26,453 nt of DNA, taken from NCBI GenBank assembly GCA_902826155.1, contig CADEDU010000089.1:1-26453 (forward strand), read 5' to 3'. Positions 7,362 to 14,765 of the stretch are shown here, piece by piece; position 1 is the first letter of the stretch; the number at the start of each line of letters is the position of its first letter. The position numbers were made by a program, and so were the translations under genes. Under the pieces are notes generated by a model, which did not search any database, was not told the DNA's origin, and saw only the letters and a list, made by a program, of their open reading frames with translations. Source of the DNA: an uncultured beta proteobacterium. Lineage in GTDB: Bacteria > Pseudomonadota > Gammaproteobacteria > Burkholderiales > SG8-39.

Positions 7362-8324
7362 ATGCGCTACATCGACGTCTTCAACGGTGACGCCGACGGG
7401 CTGTGCGCGTTGCGCCAGCTGCGCCTTGCAGAACCGGTCGAATCGACGCTGATCACCGGCATCAAGCGCGACACTCGATTGCTGGCACGCGTGTCGGGTG
7501 CACCCGACGTCGAGCTCACCGTGCTCGACATCTCGCTCGACCGTAATCGCGACGATCTGCTGCGCGTACTCACTGAAGGCGCGCAGGTGCGCTACTTCGA
7601 TCATCACTACGCCGGTGCGATTCCAGCGCATCCGCACCTGGCTGCGCACATCGACACCGGGGCATCAATCTGCACCAGCATGCTGGTCGACCGGCACCTC
7701 AATGGTCGGTTCCGCCGCTGGGCGATCACCGCGGCGTTCGGCGATAACCTGGGCGACACCGCGCGGCAGCTCGCGGCATCGATCGGTTTGGATGCGTCCA
7801 CCACCGATCGCATGCAGGCGCTCGGCGAAGCGCTCAACTACGGCGCGTACGGCGAGTCGCTCGACGATCTGCTCATCCATCCCGATGCGCTCTATCGGCG
7901 GTTGGCTCAGCACGACGATCCGCTCGCGTTCGACTCGGACGATCCGATCGCCGCGAGCCTGCGTGAGATGCGCGCGCAGGACATGGCGTCGGCCTTGACC
8001 GTGACCCCGTTCGACGCGCGCCCGGCCAGCGTGATCATCGTGCTGCCCGACTCGCGCTCGAGCCGCCGCGTCATCGGCAGTCTCGCGCATCACCTGGCTG
8101 CGCACGACCCGTCCCGCGCCCATGCGGTGCTCTGCCCGAGTACCGATGGGTTAGCCTTCATCGTCAGCGTACGTGCATCACAACCCACGACCCGGCATGA
8201 CGCCGATGCGCTATGCCGGCAATTCCCGGGCGGCGGAGGAAGAGTCGCAGCCGCGGGCATCGACCGGCTGCCAAAGGCGATGCTCGATCGATTCGCGCAG
8301 GCGTTTCGAACCTGGGCGCAATGA
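7362..8324 (+). CDS. DHH/DHHA1-family phosphoesterase-like protein
   Basis: The 320-residue protein carries the DHH-family metal motifs: FNGDADG with D10 and D12, V-L-D-I-S (D56), and the DHH triad itself at D80-H81-H82. The C-terminal DHHA1 domain shows its glycine-rich substrate loop, F-P-G-G-G-G-R-x-A-A-A-G, near residue 290. Family members cleave phosphodiester bonds in cyclic dinucleotides, nanoRNA or exposed DNA ends, using manganese, in the cytoplasm. Length is close to single-unit nanoRNase/NrnA-like proteins, but the first motif is N-x-D-x-D-G, a form seen in divergent DHH proteins, so the substrate is open. It begins 48 nt after the dehydratase gene and ends 31 nt before the flavin oxidoreductase gene. 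The ATG at 7362 has no strong ribosome binding site. Confidence 0.85.
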   Translation: MRYIDVFNGDADGLCALRQLRLAEPVESTLITGIKRDTRLLARVSGAPDVELTVLDISLDRNRDDLLRVLTEGAQVRYFDHHYAGAIPAHPHLAAHIDTGASICTSMLVDRHLNGRFRRWAITAAFGDNLGDTARQLAASIGLDASTTDRMQALGEALNYGAYGESLDDLLIHPDALYRRLAQHDDPLAFDSDDPIAASLREMRAQDMASALTVTPFDARPASVIIVLPDSRSSRRVIGSLAHHLAAHDPSRAHAVLCPSTDGLAFIVSVRASQPTTRHDADALCRQFPGGGGRVAAAGIDRLPKAMLDRFAQAFRTWAQ

Positions 8325-8355
8325 AAAGCGCGGCCACGATGGAGGAAGTAACACC

Positions 8356-9372
8356 GTGAAGTTCGGATTGTTCGGAGGTGCGCGCGTGGGCGACAACGCT
8401 GCCGGTGCCGGCACCGACAGCGCGCGCGACTATGTCGACTACATCGAGTACGTGTGCGAAGCCGAAGCGCTCGGCTTCCACAGCGTGTTCATGGTCGAGC
8501 ATCATTTCACCGGATTCAATCAGGTGTCGGCCTCGCTCAATCTGCTGGCGTACCTCGCCGCGAAGACCACACGCATGCGTCTGGGCACCGCGGTCACCGT
8601 TCTGCCCTGGCACAACCCGGTGCTGCTCGCCGAGCAGGCCGCCACGGTCGACGTGCTCTCCGGCGGACGGCTCGATTTCGGTGTTGGGCGCGGCTACCGA
8701 TACAGCGAATTTCGCGGCTTCTGCGTGCCGCTGGAGGAAGCGCAGGAGCGGTACGAGGAATCGCTGGAGGTGATCCGCAAGGCGTGGACCTCACCCGGGC
8801 GGTTCTCGCATCACGGCAAGCGCTGGCACTACGACGACGTGGTGGTCGAGCCGCGTCCGACGCAACGCCCGCATCCGCCGCTATGGATCGGTGCCGGCAC
8901 CGCACCGGTGCTCGAACTGGCAGGCACGATCGGGCTGAACCTGCTGCTCGATCAGCTCGCCACGCCCGAGGTGATCGGCGAGCGCGTGGCGATCTACCGC
9001 AATGCGGTGCAGGCGGCCGGCCGCACATTCGATCCGATGTCGATCGGCGTGACGCGCAGCCTGTGCCTGGCGACCAACGCAGCAGAGCGCGAACGGCAGA
9101 TCCAGGCACGCGGGACGTTTCTGGAGCACGTGCGCTTGCTTACCGTCAATCCGCACGCGACCTGGAGTTCGCTCGCCGTGCCGGCCTCCCCCGAGGCGGC
9201 GCGCGTCGCCACCGAGGAATGCGCCCTGCTCGGACCGCCCGATGAAATCGTGCGCCGACTCCAGCATCTGCAAGCGCTAGGCGTCGAGTACGTGCTGCTG
9301 ATGGATTTCGGCTTGTCGCGCGATTCGCTGCGCCTGTTCGCGCGCGAAGTCATGCCGGCGTTCGCCGCTTGA
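8356..9372 (+). CDS. LLM-class (luciferase-like) flavin-dependent oxidoreductase
   Basis: This is a 338-residue bacterial-luciferase-fold protein that would use FMNH2 (or F420) in a monooxygenase or dehydrogenase reaction. Family features are the first strand MKFGLFGGARVG, the EALGFHSVFMVEHHF segment (residues 36-50), the T-A-V-T-V-L-P-W-H-N-P strand, and S-G-G-R-L-D-F-G-V-G-R-G-Y, which contacts the flavin phosphate. The start is a GTG at 8356 with GGAGG at 8341-8345; the frame is open further upstream but that part overlaps the DHH gene. The substrate is unknown: LLM proteins attack long-chain aldehydes, sulfonates, nitriloacetate or pyrimidines. It converges on the TraB gene with a 15-nt gap. 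Confidence 0.9.
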   Translation: MKFGLFGGARVGDNAAGAGTDSARDYVDYIEYVCEAEALGFHSVFMVEHHFTGFNQVSASLNLLAYLAAKTTRMRLGTAVTVLPWHNPVLLAEQAATVDVLSGGRLDFGVGRGYRYSEFRGFCVPLEEAQERYEESLEVIRKAWTSPGRFSHHGKRWHYDDVVVEPRPTQRPHPPLWIGAGTAPVLELAGTIGLNLLLDQLATPEVIGERVAIYRNAVQAAGRTFDPMSIGVTRSLCLATNAAERERQIQARGTFLEHVRLLTVNPHATWSSLAVPASPEAARVATEECALLGPPDEIVRRLQHLQALGVEYVLLMDFGLSRDSLRLFAREVMPAFAA

Positions 9373-9387
9373 GTCGCGGCCAACCGC

Positions 9388-10284
9388 TCACGGCCCTTCG
9401 ACCTTGATGCCTTTCTTGCGCAGCAGGTCGACCACGCTGTCCGGTCCGACCAGATGACCGGCGCCGACGACGATCAGATGCGTGCGCCCGGTGGCAAGCA
9501 TCTTCTCGATCTGCGGTAGCCAGCGCACGTGCCGGTCGCGAAACAGTCGCTGACGAAGCTGCGGCAAGGATTCGAGGCTGAAATGGATCAACCGATTCAG
9601 CTTTGCCGTATCACCGCTGCGGTAGGCGGCCAGCATGTCGTCGAGGATCTTCGGGGTTTCGTGGATCTGCCGTAGCGTCGCGGCAAGGAACTGCGTGTCT
9701 TCCTCCTTCGACAACGCGCCGAAGAGGCCCAGCTGGGAGCCAGCACTTTCCAAGCCGAGCATCTCCTTCTTGTTCTCCCGCGCCCAGGCCTCGACTTGCA
9801 ACTCGACACCGTCGCGCGGATCGAACCCTTGCTGGGCGACGAACTGCATGCTGAGAGTGAGCGCGGCCAGCCATGGGCGCATCGGTGCAAGGTTAGCCGC
9901 CGGCAGGTCCAACTCGCTGGCCACCGTGCGCAGATCGTTGCGCAACGCCTCGGGCAGGCCGGCGAACAGGTTCTGACCTTTGGGCTGCAATCCCGAGCGC
10001 GTGATCTCGATCTCGACGCCCTGCGGCGTCATTTCGCTCAGCAAGACTTCCAGCGCGATGACTTCGGCCTCCTCGAGCGCCTGTTCGAGCGCGGGCGTCA
10101 GCCATTTCACCTCCGCGGGCAGCATGTGAAACGAGCCGAACAGATACACGTTCGACTTCGCGCCGGCGATCTTCCACAACGCCGGCCGATCCGTCTGCGC
10201 GCGAGCATCGCCCGTAACGGCGGCGCCACAAAGCAGCGCGAACGCCGCGCCCGCGACGCCACATGCACGCCACGCGCGCAGCAT
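9388..10284 (-). CDS. TraB/GumN-family protein with signal peptide
   Basis: The 298-residue protein has the two signature motifs of the TraB/GumN (Tiki-like) fold: G-S-F-H-M-L-P near the N-terminus and V-G-A-G-H-L-V-G near the C-terminus, whose histidines are proposed metal or catalytic residues. Some relatives (Tiki) are metalloproteases; the function of the bacterial ones is mostly undefined. Residues 1-29 form a signal peptide (a basic start, then G-V-A-G-A-A-F-A-L-L, ending A-R-A), so export to the periplasm is expected. The ATG at 10284 is preferred because it puts the signal peptide at the N-terminus; a TTG at 10356 would add 24 unlikely residues. Neither has a clear ribosome binding site. 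It is the last gene of the minus-strand series from 17494, after a 135-nt gap, so it may have its own promoter. Confidence 0.85.
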   Translation of the reverse strand: MLRAWRACGVAGAAFALLCGAAVTGDARAQTDRPALWKIAGAKSNVYLFGSFHMLPAEVKWLTPALEQALEEAEVIALEVLLSEMTPQGVEIEITRSGLQPKGQNLFAGLPEALRNDLRTVASELDLPAANLAPMRPWLAALTLSMQFVAQQGFDPRDGVELQVEAWARENKKEMLGLESAGSQLGLFGALSKEEDTQFLAATLRQIHETPKILDDMLAAYRSGDTAKLNRLIHFSLESLPQLRQRLFRDRHVRWLPQIEKMLATGRTHLIVVGAGHLVGPDSVVDLLRKKGIKVEGP

Positions 10285-10419
10285 CAGATTGAGAATGTGC
10301 AAGACAGTGTCCTTCGCATCGTGAGTGAGCCGGTTCGACACGTCCGGGACGAACAAGTGCCGTAGCAGATGTTGAATAGCACGCTCGTTTGCATCAGGCT
10401 GACATCGAGCCGATGCCGG

Positions 10420-11607
10420 TCACGGTCGCAGCATGCGCACGAACCACGGCACGATCACCTCGCGGAAGATACGGCCGTCTGGCCAGTCTTTGCCGCGGCC
10501 GATGTGCCCGCCTTGCGGATTGACCCACGCCTCCTTCGGCGAGCCCGAGCGCAGTTCCATGTAGAGGTCGTCGATCGGCACCTGCGTGTCGCGCTCACCG
10601 TTCACCAGCAGCATCGGTGCGGTGGGTTTGCCAACGAAGCCGCCGTCCTTGAGCGACATGCGCGGACCATAGGCGAGAAACTCCTCCAGCGTCGAGGCGC
10701 CGTACACGCCGGCACGCGCTGGAAACAGATCGAACAGGTACTCACGCGTGCCCAGGGCCTTGAGTTGCCACTCGCGCTGGAAGTACCCGTGCGCCGGGCC
10801 GGCCCAGTTCACCACCGCGCGCAGGCGCGTCGGCTCGACGTAGGCGATGCGCGAGGCCCAGTGTCCGCCCCAGGAAACTCCCTGGAAGCCGATGCGCTTG
10901 CCGTCGATGTCGCCACGCGTGAGCAGATGGTCGATGACACGCGAGTACATGCGCTCGGCGCCAACGTCGATCTTGATCGGCGCATCGCCCGTGCCGGGCA
11001 TATCGAGAGCGAGATACGCGAGCCCCGCGGGCAGATATCCCGGTCCGTACTGCTCGACCACGAATTCCTTGTAGCCATCGAGGCCGCCCACCGATATCAC
11101 CACCGCAGCGGGCTTCTTTGCGTTCGCTGGAAACTGCAGGTAGCCGACGATTTCCTTACCCTCGAACGGCACGCGCACGACTTCGATCGGCGGGTCGATC
11201 AATTTCGCGTACGCCTGGAATGCCTGCGTGGCGCGCTCGTGGGCGCGTTTCTTCTCCGGCACGTTCTGAGTGGGCCACGCACCGAAGCTGAAGTAGCGCC
11301 AGGCCGCCAAGTAGGCTTCGCGCGCATGCGCGCGATCGCCCGCTTCTTTGGCGCGACCCTCGTTCCAGTAGCGCTCGCCGGTCGCGCTCCAGGCACGCGC
11401 CCATTCCGCGCGGTCGAGCGAGCCGATGCTGTCGACGATGGCGCGCACGTCTTCGACCTTGTAGCCATGCAGCGGATAGGCCTGCCGGTTGACGCGATCG
11501 AGTACGGCCTCCTTGAGTTCGGGCCAGGTGCGGCCCGGTGCGATCTGCGCTGAAACATGGGTAGCTGCGATCAGGCAGGCAGCCGTCAACAACAATCGAA
11601 CACGCAT
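10420..11607 (-). CDS. Exported alpha/beta hydrolase (FrsA/DUF1100-like esterase family)
   Basis: The 395-residue protein starts with a clear Sec signal peptide (MRVRLLLTAACLIAATHVSA, cut before Q21), so it is probably periplasmic. The catalytic triad is readable: S245 in G-V-S-W-G-G, D340 in N-G-E-R-D and H368 in Q-G-G-H. A helical N-terminal region of about 135 residues precedes the hydrolase core, as in FrsA-type and 2,6-dihydroxypseudooxynicotine-hydrolase-type enzymes. It could cleave an ester, amide or C-C bond; the substrate is unknown. The ATG at 11607 has GGAG seven bases upstream on the minus strand. The gene starts 66 nt after the amidase ends, on the same strand, and probably belongs to the molybdoenzyme operon. 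Confidence 0.87.
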   Translation of the reverse strand: MRVRLLLTAACLIAATHVSAQIAPGRTWPELKEAVLDRVNRQAYPLHGYKVEDVRAIVDSIGSLDRAEWARAWSATGERYWNEGRAKEAGDRAHAREAYLAAWRYFSFGAWPTQNVPEKKRAHERATQAFQAYAKLIDPPIEVVRVPFEGKEIVGYLQFPANAKKPAAVVISVGGLDGYKEFVVEQYGPGYLPAGLAYLALDMPGTGDAPIKIDVGAERMYSRVIDHLLTRGDIDGKRIGFQGVSWGGHWASRIAYVEPTRLRAVVNWAGPAHGYFQREWQLKALGTREYLFDLFPARAGVYGASTLEEFLAYGPRMSLKDGGFVGKPTAPMLLVNGERDTQVPIDDLYMELRSGSPKEAWVNPQGGHIGRGKDWPDGRIFREVIVPWFVRMLRP

Positions 11608-11673
11608 GACAATCTCCAGCAGGTGAGCGCTTGGGTAGGAAACCGAGGGTTTGCCGCCTGATTGAATCTCGAT

Positions 11674-13083
11674 CTATTTGAACAATGCGCGCAGATCGGG
11701 CGTCTTGCGCGAGAACCCCGTGGCCCGCTCGAACGCCGCGCCGATGCGAAGAACCGTGCGCTCGCCGAACGGCTTGCCGATGAACTGCACGCCGACGGGC
11801 AGGCCCTGGGGCGAGAATCCGGCAGGCACCGACAGGCCGCAGGCAGTGAGGTAATTGCCGGCGCGCGTGAACCCCGACGGCGCAATGGCCTCATCGACCT
11901 CGTTCAGCGCGATCGCCGGCGTTGCCGCACCAGGCATCAGCAGCGCGTCGCTGTCTTCCATCCAATCGACGAACTGCGCCGAAGACCGGCGCTGATGCTC
12001 GCGCGCGAGCACGTAGTCGGCTGCGGTCACGCTCTTGCCGGCGAGCATGCGCTGGCGCACGAATTTGCCGATCGCCTGCGACTCGTCTTCGATGTAGGCG
12101 CGATGCACGGCATATCCTTCGGCGGCGATCAACTGGCCGTTGCGCACTACCAGCTCCGCCATGTCGAAGGGAAACATGCGTTCCTCGACGCTCACGCCGA
12201 GTTCACGCAGCGCTCGGGCCGCCTCTCGCGTGGCCTGCACCACCGAAGGATCGACACCGGGCGGGTACTGCGACTCGGGCAGCATGGCCACGCGCATGCC
12301 GCGCACGTTCGGCGCTTGCAGGTCTGGCATGCGGAAGGCCGGTGCGGCAAGCGTGCCCGGATCGCGTGGATCGGGGCCGGCCAGCGCCTGGGTGAGCAAT
12401 GCCGCATCGGCGACCGTGCGCGTCATCGGCCCGATGGTGTCGAGCGTGCTCGACAGCGGGAAGCAGCCATGCAGGCTGATCAATCCGAACGTGGTCTTCA
12501 ACCCGACGATGCCGTTGAACGCGGCGGGGATGCGCACCGAGCCGCCCGTGTCTGAGCCGATGGCCGCAGGCGCCAGTCCGGCCGCGACCGCGACGCCCGA
12601 TCCGCTGCTCGATCCGCCGGGCACGCGATGAGTGGCGAGATCCCACGGATTCCACGGCGCGCCGCACAGCGGATTGGTGCCCCAGCCACCGAACGCGAAT
12701 TCGACCATGTGTGTCTTGCCCAGCAGCACCATGCCCGCGCTCACCAGACGCTCGACGATGCTCGCCGTGACGGTGGCCTTGCGCGTGGCCCAGGCTTTGG
12801 AGCCGACCTGTCCGACCTTGCCGCTGATGTCGCACAGATCCTTGAGCGCGATCGGCAGGCCGTGCAACGGGCTCAGCACCAAGCCCGCCGCGCGCTGGCG
12901 ATCGGCCGACTCGGCGGCCGCTATCGCTTCGTCGCGATACACGTCGACGTAAGCGTGCAGTTTGCCGTTACCGCGCTCGATGCGCGCCAGATACGCCTGC
13001 ACGAGTTCGCGCGAGGAGAAGTCTTTGCGCGCCAGACCCGCACCCAGTTCTTCGAGACTGCGATACGCCAGTTCGTCGTTCAT
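11674..13083 (-). CDS. Amidase signature family enzyme
   Basis: This 469-residue protein has the complete Ser-cisSer-Lys triad of the amidase signature family: K81 in P-I-A-L-K-D, S158 in P-G-G-S-S-S-G-S-G and the nucleophile S182 in G-S-D-T-G-G-S-V-R. Such enzymes hydrolyse amides, ureides or carbamates in the cytoplasm; GatA, allophanate hydrolase and ureidomalonase are relatives. No GatB/GatC partner is adjacent, so it is not GatA. Its role may be to release an acid and ammonia from an amide substrate processed by the neighbouring molybdoenzyme, or an unlinked task. The start at 13083 is an ATG with AAGGG about ten bases upstream; the long open frame beyond it is a shadow of the anchor gene. 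It follows that gene by 35 nt. Confidence 0.9.
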   Translation of the reverse strand: MNDELAYRSLEELGAGLARKDFSSRELVQAYLARIERGNGKLHAYVDVYRDEAIAAAESADRQRAAGLVLSPLHGLPIALKDLCDISGKVGQVGSKAWATRKATVTASIVERLVSAGMVLLGKTHMVEFAFGGWGTNPLCGAPWNPWDLATHRVPGGSSSGSGVAVAAGLAPAAIGSDTGGSVRIPAAFNGIVGLKTTFGLISLHGCFPLSSTLDTIGPMTRTVADAALLTQALAGPDPRDPGTLAAPAFRMPDLQAPNVRGMRVAMLPESQYPPGVDPSVVQATREAARALRELGVSVEERMFPFDMAELVVRNGQLIAAEGYAVHRAYIEDESQAIGKFVRQRMLAGKSVTAADYVLAREHQRRSSAQFVDWMEDSDALLMPGAATPAIALNEVDEAIAPSGFTRAGNYLTACGLSVPAGFSPQGLPVGVQFIGKPFGERTVLRIGAAFERATGFSRKTPDLRALFK

Positions 13084-13118
13084 GTCGTCACGCCCTTGTC
13101 GCTCATGCTTATTAATCC

Positions 13119-14765
13119 TCACGTCCGCGTTGTCGCCAGCCCTTGCAACCGTGCCGGTGCCGCACGCGAGCCCGAGCCGCGTTGCGGCCACTTCGCCAGG
13201 GCGAATCCCTGCTGGTAGCCTGCGTTGACGATCACCGTGAATTTCCAGATCGCGCCGCCTAACACGGCCGTCAACCCGCCCGCCGCGAGCAGTGCGCCGC
13301 GAATCTCCGGAATCAGCAGCGCCAGTCCGAAGAAGACGACCGGCATGACGTGCGCAATGCCGTGCACGATCGGCGTCGCCTCGTCGATCACTTTGCGCGA
13401 CAGCGGGACAACGCCGTCTACCTTGGCGCTCGATCGGTACGCCTGCCACAGCCAGGCGTTGAGCGCGACCAACCCCAGTCCGACCACGCTCAGCGAAGCG
13501 CCGGCGGGGAGCATGCCCGCGCCCATCGCACCGAGCGCGAGCAGCAACCCGAATCCTTCGAGCAGACCGGTGGCGATGATCATCCAGGGGACGAGCGGCA
13601 CGCGCCACGCGGGAATGCCGCGCGCCATGTGCAGGATCTTCGCCTGACAGATCAGGAACGCGAGCGCGGCCAACGCGGTGATCGCGTAGGCGAGCCAATG
13701 GCGTGTGATCAGGCTCGCCAGCACCGCCGGATAGAACAGCAGCACCACGTACAGCTCGCGCGACATCCACGAAGTGTGCGGACGCGATACCGCGCGCCAG
13801 AAGCGCAGCTTGCGGCCGATCTTGAGGAACACGAAGAACAGACCGATCGCCATCAACACCCCGGCCACGACGAACACCCGCGGCAGTGCGTCGGCGTTGA
13901 TCCACCCCAACAGCGCGAATACGGTCGCCATTACCGCAAGACCGGAACTCGTGCCGCCGAAGCACCAGTTCATCGCCGCGCGCCAATCCCAGAATGTCTG
14001 CAACGACCCGACCAGCGGGTTGACCGGATCGGAGAGCCGCTCCTCGTCGGCGTCCTCGGCGGCGGGGTCACGGCCGGGCACGGCCGGCGTGCTGTACAGG
14101 TACTTGATCTGCGGATCAGTGCCGAGCTGCGCGTGCATCTGAAAGCTCTCACGTTCGCGCAGCAGTTGAGCGACGTGGCTGGTCGGGTCGCGGAAATCAC
14201 CGAACTGGATTGCCTGCGAGATGCACGACGAGGCACACGCGGGCGTCACCGACGGATCGACGCCGGGCTTGAGGCCTTTTTGCTTGGCCCCGTCGATGCG
14301 ATCGACGCAGAAGGTGCACTTCTGCGCCACGCCGAGGCGCTCATCGTGCGCCACGTGCGCTTCCTGCCGTGTCGCCTGGCCGTAGTACCAGCGCTCCTCG
14401 TGCACGATGGTCCGCGCCTGATACGGACACGACACCGCGCAGTACGCGCAGCCGATGCACACGTCGTAATCCATCGTCACCAGACCATCGTCGCGCTGCT
14501 TCGTTGCCCCGGTGGGACAGACCGGCACGCACGGCGGCTCGGCACAGTGCTGGCAGCCCGTGACCAGAAACAGGCGCTCGACATTCGGAAACTCGCCGGT
14601 CTCGACGTCGATCACCTTGCGCCATTGCACGCCAGGCACGGTGTCGTTCGCATGCTTACAAGCGATCGTGCAGGTCTGACAGCCGACGCACCGGTTCACG
14701 TCGATCGTCATGCCCCAGCGCGGCGTGTGGGCGGACGTGCCTGCGGCTGCGGATGTCGCACTCAT
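13119..14765 (-). CDS. Fused four-cluster ferredoxin and DmsC-like membrane anchor subunit of a molybdoenzyme
   Basis: This 548-residue protein joins two subunits that are usually separate. Residues 18-200 are a DmsB/PsrB-type electron-transfer unit with sixteen cysteines in four sets: C26/29/32/36, C71/74/79/83, C103/106/109/113 and C150/153/177/181, enough for four [4Fe-4S] clusters. Residues 265-530 are a DmsC-like anchor with about eight hydrophobic helices that would exchange electrons with the quinone pool. A linker of roughly 60 residues connects them. There is no signal peptide, so the ferredoxin part faces the cytoplasm. Its ATG overlaps the stop of the catalytic subunit by 4 nt (ATGA), indicating translational coupling. 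Together they form a complete membrane-bound oxidoreductase in two polypeptides. Confidence 0.92.
   Translation of the reverse strand: MSATSAAAGTSAHTPRWGMTIDVNRCVGCQTCTIACKHANDTVPGVQWRKVIDVETGEFPNVERLFLVTGCQHCAEPPCVPVCPTGATKQRDDGLVTMDYDVCIGCAYCAVSCPYQARTIVHEERWYYGQATRQEAHVAHDERLGVAQKCTFCVDRIDGAKQKGLKPGVDPSVTPACASSCISQAIQFGDFRDPTSHVAQLLRERESFQMHAQLGTDPQIKYLYSTPAVPGRDPAAEDADEERLSDPVNPLVGSLQTFWDWRAAMNWCFGGTSSGLAVMATVFALLGWINADALPRVFVVAGVLMAIGLFFVFLKIGRKLRFWRAVSRPHTSWMSRELYVVLLFYPAVLASLITRHWLAYAITALAALAFLICQAKILHMARGIPAWRVPLVPWMIIATGLLEGFGLLLALGAMGAGMLPAGASLSVVGLGLVALNAWLWQAYRSSAKVDGVVPLSRKVIDEATPIVHGIAHVMPVVFFGLALLIPEIRGALLAAGGLTAVLGGAIWKFTVIVNAGYQQGFALAKWPQRGSGSRAAPARLQGLATTRT

Noticed and set aside
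11674..13083. Amidase as GatA of the Asp/Glu-tRNA amidotransferase
   Set aside because: No gatB or gatC is nearby and the context is catabolic; the triad is shared by the whole amidase family.
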